Shown here in pieces: positions 10,440-22,400 of a stretch of DNA of 64,000 nt. Position 1 is the first letter of the stretch; each line of letters opens with the position of its first letter. The DNA is from Undaria pinnatifida (Eukaryota; Sar; Phaeophyceae; Laminariales; Alariaceae). The notes below the pieces were generated by a model, which was given only the letters and a program-made list of their open reading frames with translations, did not search any database and was not told the origin of the DNA. Location of the stretch: NCBI GenBank assembly GCA_012845835.1, contig JABAKD010000030.1, forward strand, positions 8,593,805 to 8,657,804, written 5' to 3'. Both the position numbers and the translations under genes were made by a program.

Positions 10440-13400
10440 GAGGATTGCAGGACGAATGAAGGAATAAAGGGTGTGACAAAAGTTTGGTGAAGACTCACGA
10501 GTTTTCCACTTTTGATACGGTACCGTTGTCCTTGAGACGAGGTATAGTTTGTTTTTTTTGTGTGTATAGCTGAACCCTAACAGACGGTTCTATGCCTGTC
10601 ACTTGGGACGACATGCCGCTGCTGTTGTGAGGATTGAAGGGTGAATACAGGGTTTGGCTATATTGTTGTCAAGACGTAGAATTTCCCATTAATATCAAAA
10701 GCCGTTGATATATGATCCCTGGTACATGATACATAGTACCAGTATGTACATATGTAGGACTTTTAACGTTTCTTAATGTAAGGTTGAACCCAGTAACGAG
10801 CCGTTCTTTGCCTGCCGCCCGGCACAACACGCCACTGCTGCTATGAGGATTGAAGGCGGGAGGAAGGGACTGGCGGAGATTTTGGTCAATACTCAGGAGT
10901 CGTTTCTAACGACCAAACAAAATTTCCAAAAACTTGCTGTTTTGGCAAGAAAAAGTTGGCAATACTTTCCAAAAAGACGACAAAACTTTCTATCGCGACA
11001 CACTGCGCATTTGGCAAGTTTTGGATCCTTGGCAAGTTTTGTCATCATAACGCCCTCAGATTTTATTAAAACCCCTCACAGCAGCAGCAGGTAGCCAACG
11101 GCACGTCGACGCTCTCGACGGAGTAAATGCTGGCGCAGAAAGGACTCCAGGCACAGCCTATGTACCTGAGAGGTTGGCAGTCCTTCTAGCCCGGCCAAAT
11201 TCGCCTGGAAAAATCTAGGGCGGCTGCTGTTTGTGATGAGGCTTCAACACCCGCTCAAAACGACGCCCATGTGGCATCTACGCGGGCCTCACGGCCAGTG
11301 TCGCCAGCCCTATCATAGCTGCTGCCAATGACACTGTGTATCCTCCATACCTCCCGCTATTTCAGAAGTTAGAGCAAGGCTAGCATCGGGCGTCGTGGAG
11401 TGGTCTGGTTTTTACAACCTTGCGTTGGCGTTATTGGCCTAAAATGGCGAATAAAATGGCAAATCTCACTTTCCAAAAACTTGCCAACGAAGCGGAACGG
11501 AAATATCCAAAAAAAAATTGGCAAGTTTTTTGCTATTTTGGCGTGTCCAAATTTCCAAAAACTTGCCAAATTGGCAAGAAAACTTGCCACAAAAGTGTCG
11601 TAAGAAGTGCCCCTCAGTAGAATTTCCTGTAATATTTTTTATACCCTGGTAGACCACACCAGTGCTTGATACTCTTTTTGGGCACGATGCTCGTGTAAGG
11701 TACTTTATATATAATGTATATAGGTGTGGTTGAACACTTAACCAAGCGTTTTCTGCCTGCCGCCCGCGCAACACGCCACACTTGCCTGCAATCCACCGCT
11801 TTTTTTTTTTTCAAGTATGGCTGAACCGTAACTGATCGTTTTCTGCCTTCCACCCGGCACAACACGCCACCCTTGCACAGATCAAACAGGTCACGATCTA
11901 GACAATTTAGATCCATGATCATCTATCTGTCGTCATGGTATGTTGTGCAGGATATGTGTAGCACAAATTCAACGCGGGAAACGTGTGCTGTTAGATTTTT
12001 TTTTTTTTCAGATCACCCGGCTCTCACACAGCAATATCATCTATAGGCCATGCAGATCGCATAGACCAGGGATGTGTCTGCCCTGAAAGACATGGATTAT
12101 GAATCGGGATCTGACCTGTCCAATCTGTGCGCCCCTTGCCTTTCAATGCACGACGGTCGTGACGGCGACAACGACGAACGGCAGATCACAACGATATTTG
12201 CGAGAGGTGCGACAGCGGCGGGGACCTCCTGTGCTGCGATTTTTGTAATTTGGTGAGTAATGCCGGTCTCGTTTGAAATATACAAGGTATATGTATGGGC
12301 GTTTCACGGGTCTTGCATGACCCAACCCGTGGTCATGAGCCGACCCGCCGGTCGGGACAGGATTTTTTTTTGAAAATGTTGCGGATCGAGTCCGGTCGGG
12401 TCAGGAGGTGTTGAAATCTAGCTGGTCGGGTCAGGTCGGGTCGGGTCGGGTCGGGTCGGGTCAGGAGGTTTCCGGATCTCACGGGTAGGGTTGGGTCACC
12501 CTGTCCCGACCTGACCTGCGAAAAGCGACCCGTTCCGTGAAAACCCGTGGTATTTGAGGAGGTGGGCGCCGCTCCTTGCACGTTCGTTTCCTTTCCTCGC
12601 GCCACGTTTTACGCGTGATGTTCTTGCATGGTGGCACGTGGGGGCTGAGAGGATCGCGAGGGCCGCGACAACTTGAGGCGAATCAATCCAGCACCGCTCC
12701 TCACTTACCGTGTATCATACAGGAGATATTTGTTTATTTTTTTAATTGTTTCAAGCTTCTCTTTTCTGTGCCCTCGCAGGGCTCTTTCGATATGTCTTGT
12801 GTTGCTTTGCCTTCGCTCTCACACTTCTCGTTTTCTGCTCGGTCTCTGCGTGGAACTCACACCATTGCCGACACTGCCGCTGCCACGCCACCGCCGCCGC
12901 CGCCACCGCCGACTGGTGTTTCACAGGTGTACCATTTGCGTTGCGTGACGCCGAAGCTCACAGAGGTGAGGAGCTAATGTGCTTGTGATCGAATCGAGTC
13001 GACCAAGGGCCATACCTCCCCCCGCCTTCGCCCTTCCCTTCCCCCCTTCGCCCTGTTTTATGTGCTGCATTAGCTCTCCGTGCCATAGCGACGCAGCAGC
13101 CATGTACCGGGTGGTTTTGGGGGGATTTATGTGTCTCTCGGCCTGTTTGTGTTGGTCGTGCCTGCAGTTATTGGTTTCAGCCATTTATACCAGGTACCTG
13201 ATATACATTAGTAGACGTACTATTTTAATGTCGTACCTGATATACCTTATTTTGGCGTAGCTCGGTCACATGTCTCAACTCGCCCCCGTGTAAAGTCGGG
13301 GGTAATTTTGATGCTGCATTCCCTTCGGTTGATCGCGTGAGAGGGCGCAGCGGCGCGCTGCGAGAGCAAGCTTTTGCCGAAGGGCCACGACGCGTGGGTT

Positions 13401-16400
13401 TGGCCTACCCGGACGCGTGCTCTTGTTTCTTTCTTGCCGCCGTGTGTACCGAGAGGGGCGTGCCGTCTGCTGTTTAGCTGACTCTATCGAAAACAAATCC
13501 TTGTGTATAGCTAGAAAGCCCGGAGCGAGTACGGCACCAGCCTGGGGTGAAGCCTCATACAGGCATGCCGCGCGCGCTTCCAGTTGCTCTTGTTCGCGGT
13601 ATTGCAGAGGGAGAAGACGTCCTTACGACAGCCCCACAATACCACCTGGGGCGGTGATTTATTTCCACCTGGGGTTGAGGTGTTCGCGAGGACAAGAAGC
13701 CTGCCTTGCATGCCTTGAAGTAACCGTGGATGCACAGGGCGCCAACAATGTACGAGCCGCTGGCAGGCGGTCTTGGAGGGGGGGCTGCGTTGTTTGTTTT
13801 GGAAGCCCCACCTGACGTCGCGCACGGCGCCAGTAGGAGCTGCCCGGCGTGCGAATTGCATTTGCTATGCGGCGAACCTTTAGCCTCTCCCCCTTCGCTC
13901 TTATTTTTGTTCTTGTTTGTATGCTTTTTTCTGTTGTTGTTCGTGTTGTTGTTGCTGTTGTTGTTGTTGTTGTTGTTTTTGCTCTGGTGCTGGTTCTTTC
14001 GTACATGCCCTTGCTCGTGCTGTTGCTGTTGCTTTTGCTGTTGCTCTTGTTTGGTGCTCCTGTTATTATTGCTATTGCTCTTGTTCACCCCCCCCCCCCC
14101 TCTCCCCCGCTGTCCTTTTTTGGACAGCTTCCGGACGAAGAGCTGTGGATGTGCCCGGCGTGTACTGCCGAGGTCACCAATCGACAGGTACAGCCAACTC
14201 TATTAAACGAGCCGTTAAAATCTCCTCCCCGTATCGGTAGTGCTTGTTCCATGCGGTCCATGGGCCTGCCCCCTTCCGGCATCTGTGGTGCTTGCTTCTT
14301 GTGGCACATGAGCCCCCCCCCACCTTCCGCGACGAACCTTTTCGACGGGTTGTGTTCCCCCGAGCTTCAGCAGCATATCTCTGACGAAAATGCAAGGGCC
14401 ATTTGGGTGTTTATGTTGATACCCCAACGGTAGTTATATTCCGTCGAGAGTGGTAGGTATACCAGGTGAATATGATTGTGCGATTGTGGAGGGAGGTACT
14501 CCTATGCGCGGTGAAGGGAAAAGTAGACAGCAAGAACGTGGTTGGTTGGCGGTGCCCCCGCCTCCCCCCCCGCGCGCGCGCGCACTAGACTCGCCGAGGG
14601 TAAAAAATTGCGATGGACCTGCTGATGTGTCGTGCTTCGTGTCACTTGTAGTCGACGTACCGTGTCTGGTACTTGGTACAAGGTTCCCCTTCGGGGTGTT
14701 TTTTTTTATATCCCGGGGGCATCGCAAGCCGAAAAGGGGGAACACAGGTGTTTTAATCGTACGTATGGGCTACTCCTTTTTTTTTCGCTGCTGTATGTTT
14801 TGTATACCTGTTATCGTATGAGCTCCTACGATGTGTTTTTGATTGTTGCGTTGGACGTGTTATTGTCGTCGTGGTTCGATCTCCTCCTGCTGCTGTGCAC
14901 CAACCACACACATACACCGTGATTGGCGCGAAGGTGGGAGAGCTTGGAGCGTTGTACCGCTGCTGCTGTACTGCTGTACTGTATGCATACTGATTTTGCG
15001 GCCGCGAGGCTGGGTGGCTGCTCTTGAGAAAGAAAGATCCGCCGCCCTTCTTGATCGTTTTGTGTGCTTATGGCCTATGACGGCACGCACTCCATTCACA
15101 TATACATACAGAAGCACCATCCGTGGCTGTCACAAAGGAGTGCTGCTGCTGCAGCTGCTGCCGCGTCGTAGCAGAGAGCAGAGAGGGTGAAAAACTTTAA
15201 CTGACGATTTTGTATAGCGGACGGAAGAGCGAAGCTCGCTTAAAAAGTGTGAGCGGAGCGGGCTATTTTGACGGAACAAAAAACTGTGGGGTTTTCCATG
15301 GCCCTATTCGGCTCAGCGAGGCGGAACGCGACCCCTTGACATAAGAGCCAGCTCAGCGACTTTTGAATGCTCAGAGCACGCGCCACGGAGCTCGGCGGGG
15401 ATCCGGACATACGTTGTATTGTACCGACGGACCCCTTGCTTGCCCCGCAGATTAAAGCGCGAAAGAAAAAACTTCGACCGCCGAAGAATAGCACGCCAAA
15501 ACAAAAAGTGCATATTTTACGTACCGGTATACAGATCATATTTGTATACCTGTTACTGCATAGCGGCACTGTTATTGGTAGTAACAGCATGTATGTCGAA
15601 GAATTTTCATGGTTGTGTGCATAATACCGTCAAGCCGGGTCTCGTGTTCCTTGAAAATCCGAATCATGCATATCGGCAGCAACACTGCATCGGCAACGTC
15701 ACTGTTTGTGGCCACCTTGGTTGCGTGTTATGGACACAAGGGACGAGCCGGTTGGGCCGCTGATGGCGCCAGGCGAACGAACCGCCGCTCCGGTTGCCGG
15801 TTGTTCTTTTTTTTTTCCTTCTTTTTATCTAGCCCCAGGGGTTTCATCGACCCTGTTTGCGCCGAGGGTACAGGGGCTGCCAGGGGCGGATTCGTGACCG
15901 TTTCTCTTGTGGATTGCGCGGGTTTCTGCGTTTTTTTTCCCACGCGAACGGCTCCGAAGTGCCTTTCCAGTTTCGTACGTCGCAGCTTTTTATTGTTATG
16001 TATGTATCCTCTGTCGGATGGAAAAAATAAGCTCAAGCTCATCACGCTTTCACGTATTTTGATACACGTCGTTGGTATTCCACTAGCGTTATCGATTATA
16101 CCCCAGTATTATACGTAAAAAGTAAAATTCAGGGCCTTTCACGGGTCGGATAACGTCTCGGTATATCGGTCGGATCGGAATAAGACGACGTGACCCGACT
16201 CGTGAGACTTGAAAGCCTCCTGGCTCGACCCGTTCTGACCCATCACTTTTCGGTCATCCCCTAACCCGACTCGACTCGATTCGCGAGTATTTGAAAACGT
16301 CCTGACTCGACCCGCGGGCGAGTCATGACCCGTGAGAAGCCCTGGTAAATTTGACAAAGATAATGGACGGACGGGTACATGATTGATGCGGCAGTGGGCA

Positions 16401-19400
16401 TCCCGATTGAAGGGCACGCAAGATAAGAGCAGTAGGGATTTAGGAGCGCTCAAGTCGGTGTGCCCCGCCGTGCTAAAAGCCTTACATGCCCCACTATGGA
16501 TGCGAGCTAATGTGTGCTTAAACGTTTACCTTTACAGCTGAGGACCCTTTTTGGGGACAATTTTGTTTGAAGTTAGGGTAGGGAGGGATTTTGGGGGCTC
16601 TAAAGGGGTTAAGGGGCGCCTGTTTCGGCTTGCCACGGGGTGGTCTTGAATCGGGGTAGCCACTGCGGTAGCGTTAGTGGAACGTATTGTTTTTTGTTGA
16701 TGATACCCCCTGTATGATGCCTGGTACGTACATGAGGGCATAGTCGATAATGATGTTGGGCATAGGGGTGTCATCCATAACGATACAGCATGTGCTGGCA
16801 AGAAATACAGTTTTAATCAATTCGCGAGAGACGTATTGTACAACTATGACGAAAAGGCAATTCGAAGCCGTTCGCGAAAAGATACCAAACGCAGAAGCGC
16901 GCGCGACCCACGGAAGAACTGCTGTCACGACTCCGCCTGTGACAGCCCCTGCATTAAGCCCTCGGCGCAAGCAGAACCGCCACAAAGAAGCGAGAGAATT
17001 CTCCTCGCGCTTTATGGCAGCAAGGAGGGACACACCGGGACGACGGTTCATTCAACTGGCGCCAGTGGTGTACCACTTCATGTACTGGTATATTTTTGGT
17101 GGTGGGTAATCGAGGAAAACAGGTAGTCGACAATCGACAGGCACGTGCGCCTAAACTCTCTCGCTTCAAACCCAAGCATGCCCATGCTCACGCACACGTG
17201 TCTCCCACCAAACACCCTGATTATTGATCCCCACGCCGATCAAAACCGAGCGTTGGCCACCGCAAAACGAGGCTTGGTCTCAAGCCAACGAACAAATATG
17301 TTGAATACTTGGTGACCTACCCTCCTTTTTGGAGCTCGATTGCGGTGGTGGCCTCCCCATAGTGCCGGTGTGTGCTAGCCAATTAAATCCCGGCTGTATA
17401 CCGGACACCGGCAATATTATTCGGTGTAATATCGTTACCGGTACCGGTATGTATAAGCGGCTTCCAGTCGTGCCCATAGCGACTTCACCGCCGCCATGCA
17501 GTGGGTACCCCGATTCAAGAGCCACGAAGATAAGAGCGTTCGGGACTTAAGAGCGGTCGAAAACGGCACGTACTAAAAGCTACCAGGTGTATATTTTCCA
17601 CTACAGGTAAAGAGCACTGCGTAGTTGCGAGCGCCTGCTTCGGCTTGTCACGGGGGTGCTCTTAAACCGGGGCATGCGTTGTACCGGCAATAGGCACTAC
17701 TCGACCGGCAGCGTGAGGATGACCCCCCACTGTCTGTACCCCTTTTGGGCGCACGCGTTCCCTCGCGTTCGTTCGCTCGCATACACACTTGTTCCTTTCG
17801 CGAAAATGAACTAACCGCACGCCCACCACTTTTGATCAATGTTTACGATGACGGTATCACTTGATAGCCCGGTCGCCCGCGGTGGTCTAGTGGTTAACTT
17901 CGAACACTGCTACGGTTGGACTCAGGGGTTCAAATCTCGGTATTATTGGGATTTTTATGTCCTAGAGACACCAACTAACTGCCTAGAGCGCTTTCTAGCG
18001 TGGGTAAGCATAATTCGGCGCGAGTCGACGAGGGAAGAAAGCACTGGATTATTTTTCGCGATAATTGATGAAGGCGCGTGCCGTAGTGGGGAGGGGGGGG
18101 AGAAGAGCCTGCTTGGTCAACCCGGGATCTGAGTGACGTGTAGGGAAAGAGAAGGTGGAAGAAAAAATGCGAAGATTTTTGGTGGGATGAGCCAAAAAAA
18201 AAAAAATCTTGGAAGTAAAATGAACAAAAATAGCATGTATATTTTCGCAGGCTCTTCAGTTGAGGCATTCACTATGATACCGTGGTGCATACCTCACCCC
18301 AATGCTGACTTTTTGGAGGACAACAAATCCTATTAGGCCTCCGGGTTGTTGACGTAAGGAGCTCTCTAAGTGTACCTTGCCCGAATGTTGACTTTTGAGG
18401 AAAAATTTAAGATACGAAATCGCAGCATTTTTTTTTTTTTTTCTTTTGTGTGTGTGTGTGTGTTTTTTTCTCGTCTTTTATCTTCGAGCACCTTTGCGTT
18501 CTCTTTCTCCTTCCCTTTGATAGGCGTCACTCAGATCCGGGTCCACTAAGCAGGCTCTTCTCCCCCCTCCCCATTACGGTATGCGCCTTCTTTTTTTCGC
18601 GGTAAAAATTCAGCATTTTCTTGCCTCATCGACTCGCGTCGAATTGTGCAGTGAACAGCCCTAAAAAGGCCTGCGGAATTTGCGTTTTCACGATTAACCT
18701 TGAAAAGTGTATTTTTCGTTTTTTATCTACAAGCTTGAGTCTTCCGCGCCAAAATTATTGGGGGGATATCGTAATTCCTCCGTTGTTGAGGAGCTCCGAC
18801 AGTTTTCCGTCGTCTTCTTTTTTTTCTCTTATTTTTTTGCTTGCAAAAATAGTATGGTGTGCTGAGCTTGCATAGGTTTTGCCCTCGCCTTCGTTCGCGA
18901 TTGGCATTGCACGGCCAAATCGCCTTTGCTATATTTTGCAGCGTGTATCTCTGTCTCGTTGTTTGTGGCCACAGAGCTCGTCTCTCGTGCTCTGTAGAAG
19001 AGGCATTGGCACGGACACTGGCTGTGCTGGATGTGGACGGCCTGAAACATCACTTTAATTCGAAGAACACATGCACAGTCTGAAACAAATGTTGTGGCCC
19101 GTTCGTGCTATATTCCACTATCGTAGCCCGTCTCCACCCCCACAGACACGCTGTGCTGTGCTGTTGTAACGAAACCTCGCTCGCTCGCGGCGAACGTCCA
19201 CGTTTTCAGACCACGAAGCGACGGCGCTTGGAAGACGGAGGACGGGCCGGATCGCCGGGTCCGGGTGGGGGGGGTCGATGTCAGGGCTCACAGCAGGACA
19301 AGGTACCCGCTTTCCACGGCGTGAAGACCGAAAACGATGCTTTCCGAGCGTTCGTGCTCTACAAGAACCAGGTGTTGGACATCGGGCTCTATCCCACGGC

Positions 19401-22400
19401 ACAGACTGCGGCGCGGGCTTACGATCGCAAGGTGAGGGAGGAGAGCGGGACGGAGGCGTTGTGGGGGGGGGGGGGGGGGGGGGGAGGACGCGAGTGAGCG
19501 CGGGGCTTAACCACTTTAGAACTGAAACCTTGTTTTTTTGGGAACTATTTACCTAATCCCTGGCGTTGTTGTTTTTTTTTTGTAGTTTTTTGTGGAAATT
19601 TGCACACATGTTTTGTGGGGCACAATCTGCTTGAAATTTGTGTGGGGTCGTTTTTTCGTTAATAAAAAAAGGGCTCAGAAAATCCTCTCTTTCAGTGGTT
19701 CGATGGAAGCAACAGCTAGAAAGGAGTGGAAACCCTAACGGGGAGGGGGAGTGGGGGTGTACTCGATATGCATGCATGGCCGTAGTTGTATGGCCATAGC
19801 TATGAGACCCTCGCATTCGTACTATGCCGGGACGGAGCATGTCGGGTTTTCACCGACCAGGCAGACATTGCTTGCGCCATGCGCGAAGCGCCGTGAGGTG
19901 CTCGGTGAGTCGCATGAAGGGTGAGCAGCATCCTACTAAGAACCGCTTGTGAGGCGGACTTGCATATGGATGGTAGCTTCAATGAGGTAGTTTAATTTCC
20001 GGCATGGCCGCTTCCAGAGACAGCAATGGGAGTAGTGTGTAACTTCCTCGTGCGTGCCTTACCATGAGCACTACCTGGTACCAGGTAAGTGATACCATCA
20101 TTCCCCTTGTGCGGAGTAAACGTTCACCCCGCACAAATGATCTAACTCGACCGCCAGCTGTGATCAACCGCCAAAAAATAAAGAAACGGTACCCTGGTGG
20201 TCTAGCTCAAGTAGTGAGCGGCATGTTTTACAGTGTCATTGCCAACCGACGCCAACCCAACCTATATACAATACAAGGGGGAGGGAGATGAGGAGGGAAA
20301 GACGAGTAAGCGCATGTCGAGTGGCCGTAAATCGGTCAATCACGTACGAACATTTAATTCGACACTAAAGGCATTGACGTGTTGACACGGTCGTATCAGC
20401 AACGAGAAGACGCCCGTGACAACTTGCTCTTACCCCTATTCGTACTTTAATCCCTATTGTTTACTTTTATCCCTATTCTTACTCATCCCTATTATTTACT
20501 TACGCTTAAGTCTCGTTATTGTCCTTCACTGTTTTCTTTTTTTCTTCTTTTCCGTGCGTTTTTTTACCGTCAGGCGCTGAGTCTTTTTGGAGACGCGGCT
20601 GTCTGCAACTTCGCGGCCGACGAGCAGGTGGAGGTGGAAGGGGTTGGTGCCGATGGGAACACGGTGAAGGTAAAAAGGCGTGCGGCACAATGTGCGCTAT
20701 ATATATACGATGATTCTTTTTTTGGGGGGGACAGGGATTTGGTCAGGAATTTTTTCGTCTCGGCCTCAGTATGGGATTCTCGAAACTGGAATTTCTCGGT
20801 CAAATCACTTCGTTCGAGCGTCATCTTCGGGGGGCGGCTCCAACGCCCCTCACCCTGCCCTATCCGCTCCGCACCTCGACGTGAACGCGGATGGAGCCTG
20901 GGCGGGACAAGCGAGATTTGCGCAAAATTTTGTATTTTAACGGTACTCTCCAGTTATTCTTCGTATCTTGATGTATGCCAAGATATTATTTCCAAATTGG
21001 CGTCATATTGAACAAATAATATTCACTGTAAAAAAAATCCCCATGGTACCGCGGAAGGTATCATTGTAGTGTATTCAATTATTGGATTTCGGTAGGTACG
21101 TACGTACATGGGTAGAAGTGGCAAGCGCACGCATGCCTAAAACGAGGAGAGGAAGTGATTCCGATTACTGCACCAGAAAAAAGCCACACAGCAGCAGTAC
21201 GAGTGGCTGCGTCCCCGGCCCCGAGGGTGGTAGTTCAGGCATATCGACATAGTTTGTACTCATGCCAAGTATTATAGGTACGAGTAAGGCACACGCACTG
21301 ATTGATGCTGTATTTCACACACGCTTTTGGTCTGACTTATTGCATGGATGGGGAGGGCGTACCAAAAAACAGGAAATCACTTTTCGGCATAAAATACAAG
21401 GGGAAAAACCGTTCCTGTTGTTAGCTGCGCCGCGCGAAGGTCGTAGTAGGCAGTACACGGTATCCACGGAAGAAACCAGTGGCATGCATTCGTCCCGGTA
21501 TCGCACCGGCGGATGGTTATTTTCCCCTAGAAGACTTTTGTGGAGAAGTTTAGGCGGTGTGGAAGGCGTGCTTTGTTGTTGCTGAGGTGCCTCTGTCTCC
21601 GTTGCTGTTTTGGTCGTTTGCCGCGTCAACTGGAAAAGCGGTCGTGTTGGTATGTAGCTGACAAATAATTTTGTGTTGCTTCCTACTTCACGTGCTCCTT
21701 GCTGCTGATTGCTGATTGATCATCTCTAGTGAGTTATATAGAGCCGGTCGCCCCGGTGGTCTATCTAGTGGTTACCATCGAATACTACTATTAATAGCGT
21801 TGGTCCTTGAGTTCAGTTACCACCGTGGTGATATTTTTTTCTTTATTCGCAGAAATGCAAGAATAGGATCAACTAACTGCTGGGAACGCCTAGCACCGTG
21901 GGTAGGTGCAATTCGACGCGAATCGACGAGGGAAGAAAATGCTGAATTCTTCTCGGAATTAAAATGAAGGCATGTACCTTAGTGGGGAGGGGGCAGGAGG
22001 GCCCGCTATGTGCCCCCTGATCTGAGTTATACTACGACTACTACTGGGAGGGAGGAAGGGAGGGAGGGAGGGCGAGAGTAGTGCAAGGACAATAAAGGGG
22101 ATGGAAAAAAAAACTGATACAAAATCGAGAACAGCTTTTCAGACGAGCTACACCACAACAAGTAATTACAGCAGTACAGTGGGGGTATTCCGATTCAAGA
22201 TCACCCTTTGACAGGCCGAAGCAGGCGCTCATTGCTCTTATCTGTTGTGGGAAGTATATGGCTGTTAGTGTGTCGGGACGTGGCGATTTGACCGCTCTTT
22301 TGTCCCGAATGGCTTCATCTTTGACGCTCTGGGTACCAACAACTGTTGTACTTCGAAGTATAGATTAATCCTGATGTCGAGCGTTTCGTACGAATTGCGG

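Larger units (their letters stand above)
5618..12184 (+). other. Intron 3 (6.6 kb) and its repeat content
   Basis: No convincing exon was seen here. It holds a G-rich GGGTTGAGTGGGTGGGGTT minisatellite (5640-5800) and one copy of a 280-bp dispersed repeat (5838-6120). It also holds two copies of the GCTTGCAAAGATGAG repeat, an AGC microsatellite (7609-7632), and telomere-like CCCTAA/CCCCAA units (8830-8875). Further along are 22-bp tandem repeats (10087-10185), a CTG microsatellite (10406-10438), a repeated CTGCTGTGAGGATTGAAGG module (10395-11880) and a cluster of TTGGCAAGTTTT motifs (10920-11600). Several open frames of 100-135 codons show no recognisable domain. Confidence 0.6.
14188..19209 (+). 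other. Intron 6 (5.0 kb) and its mobile-element content
   Basis: This intron holds a hAT-like foldback (16130-16344), two members of a CCCGATTCAAGA foldback family (16398-16660 and 17505-17685), and a nested GGGGTTAAGG foldback (16525-16614). It also holds a tRNA-derived SINE and its inverted partial copy (17868-18137 and 18526-18650). A 119-codon basic open frame at 16750-17109 has no recognised domain. I see no further exon with convincing splice sites. Confidence 0.55.

Noticed and set aside
13849..14433. A 194-codon plus-strand frame with valine/leucine runs
   Set aside because: It results from GTT/GCT simple sequence. The only real coding part is exon 6 (14128-14187), which is spliced in the same region.
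16750..17109. A 119-codon basic open frame in intron 6
   Set aside because: No domain, no splice sites in the required phase 0, and surrounded by mobile elements.
17868..17960. A possible tRNA gene
   Set aside because: A and B boxes are present but no acceptor or anticodon stem forms, and the same head with the same 3' body recurs at 21743, so it is a SINE.
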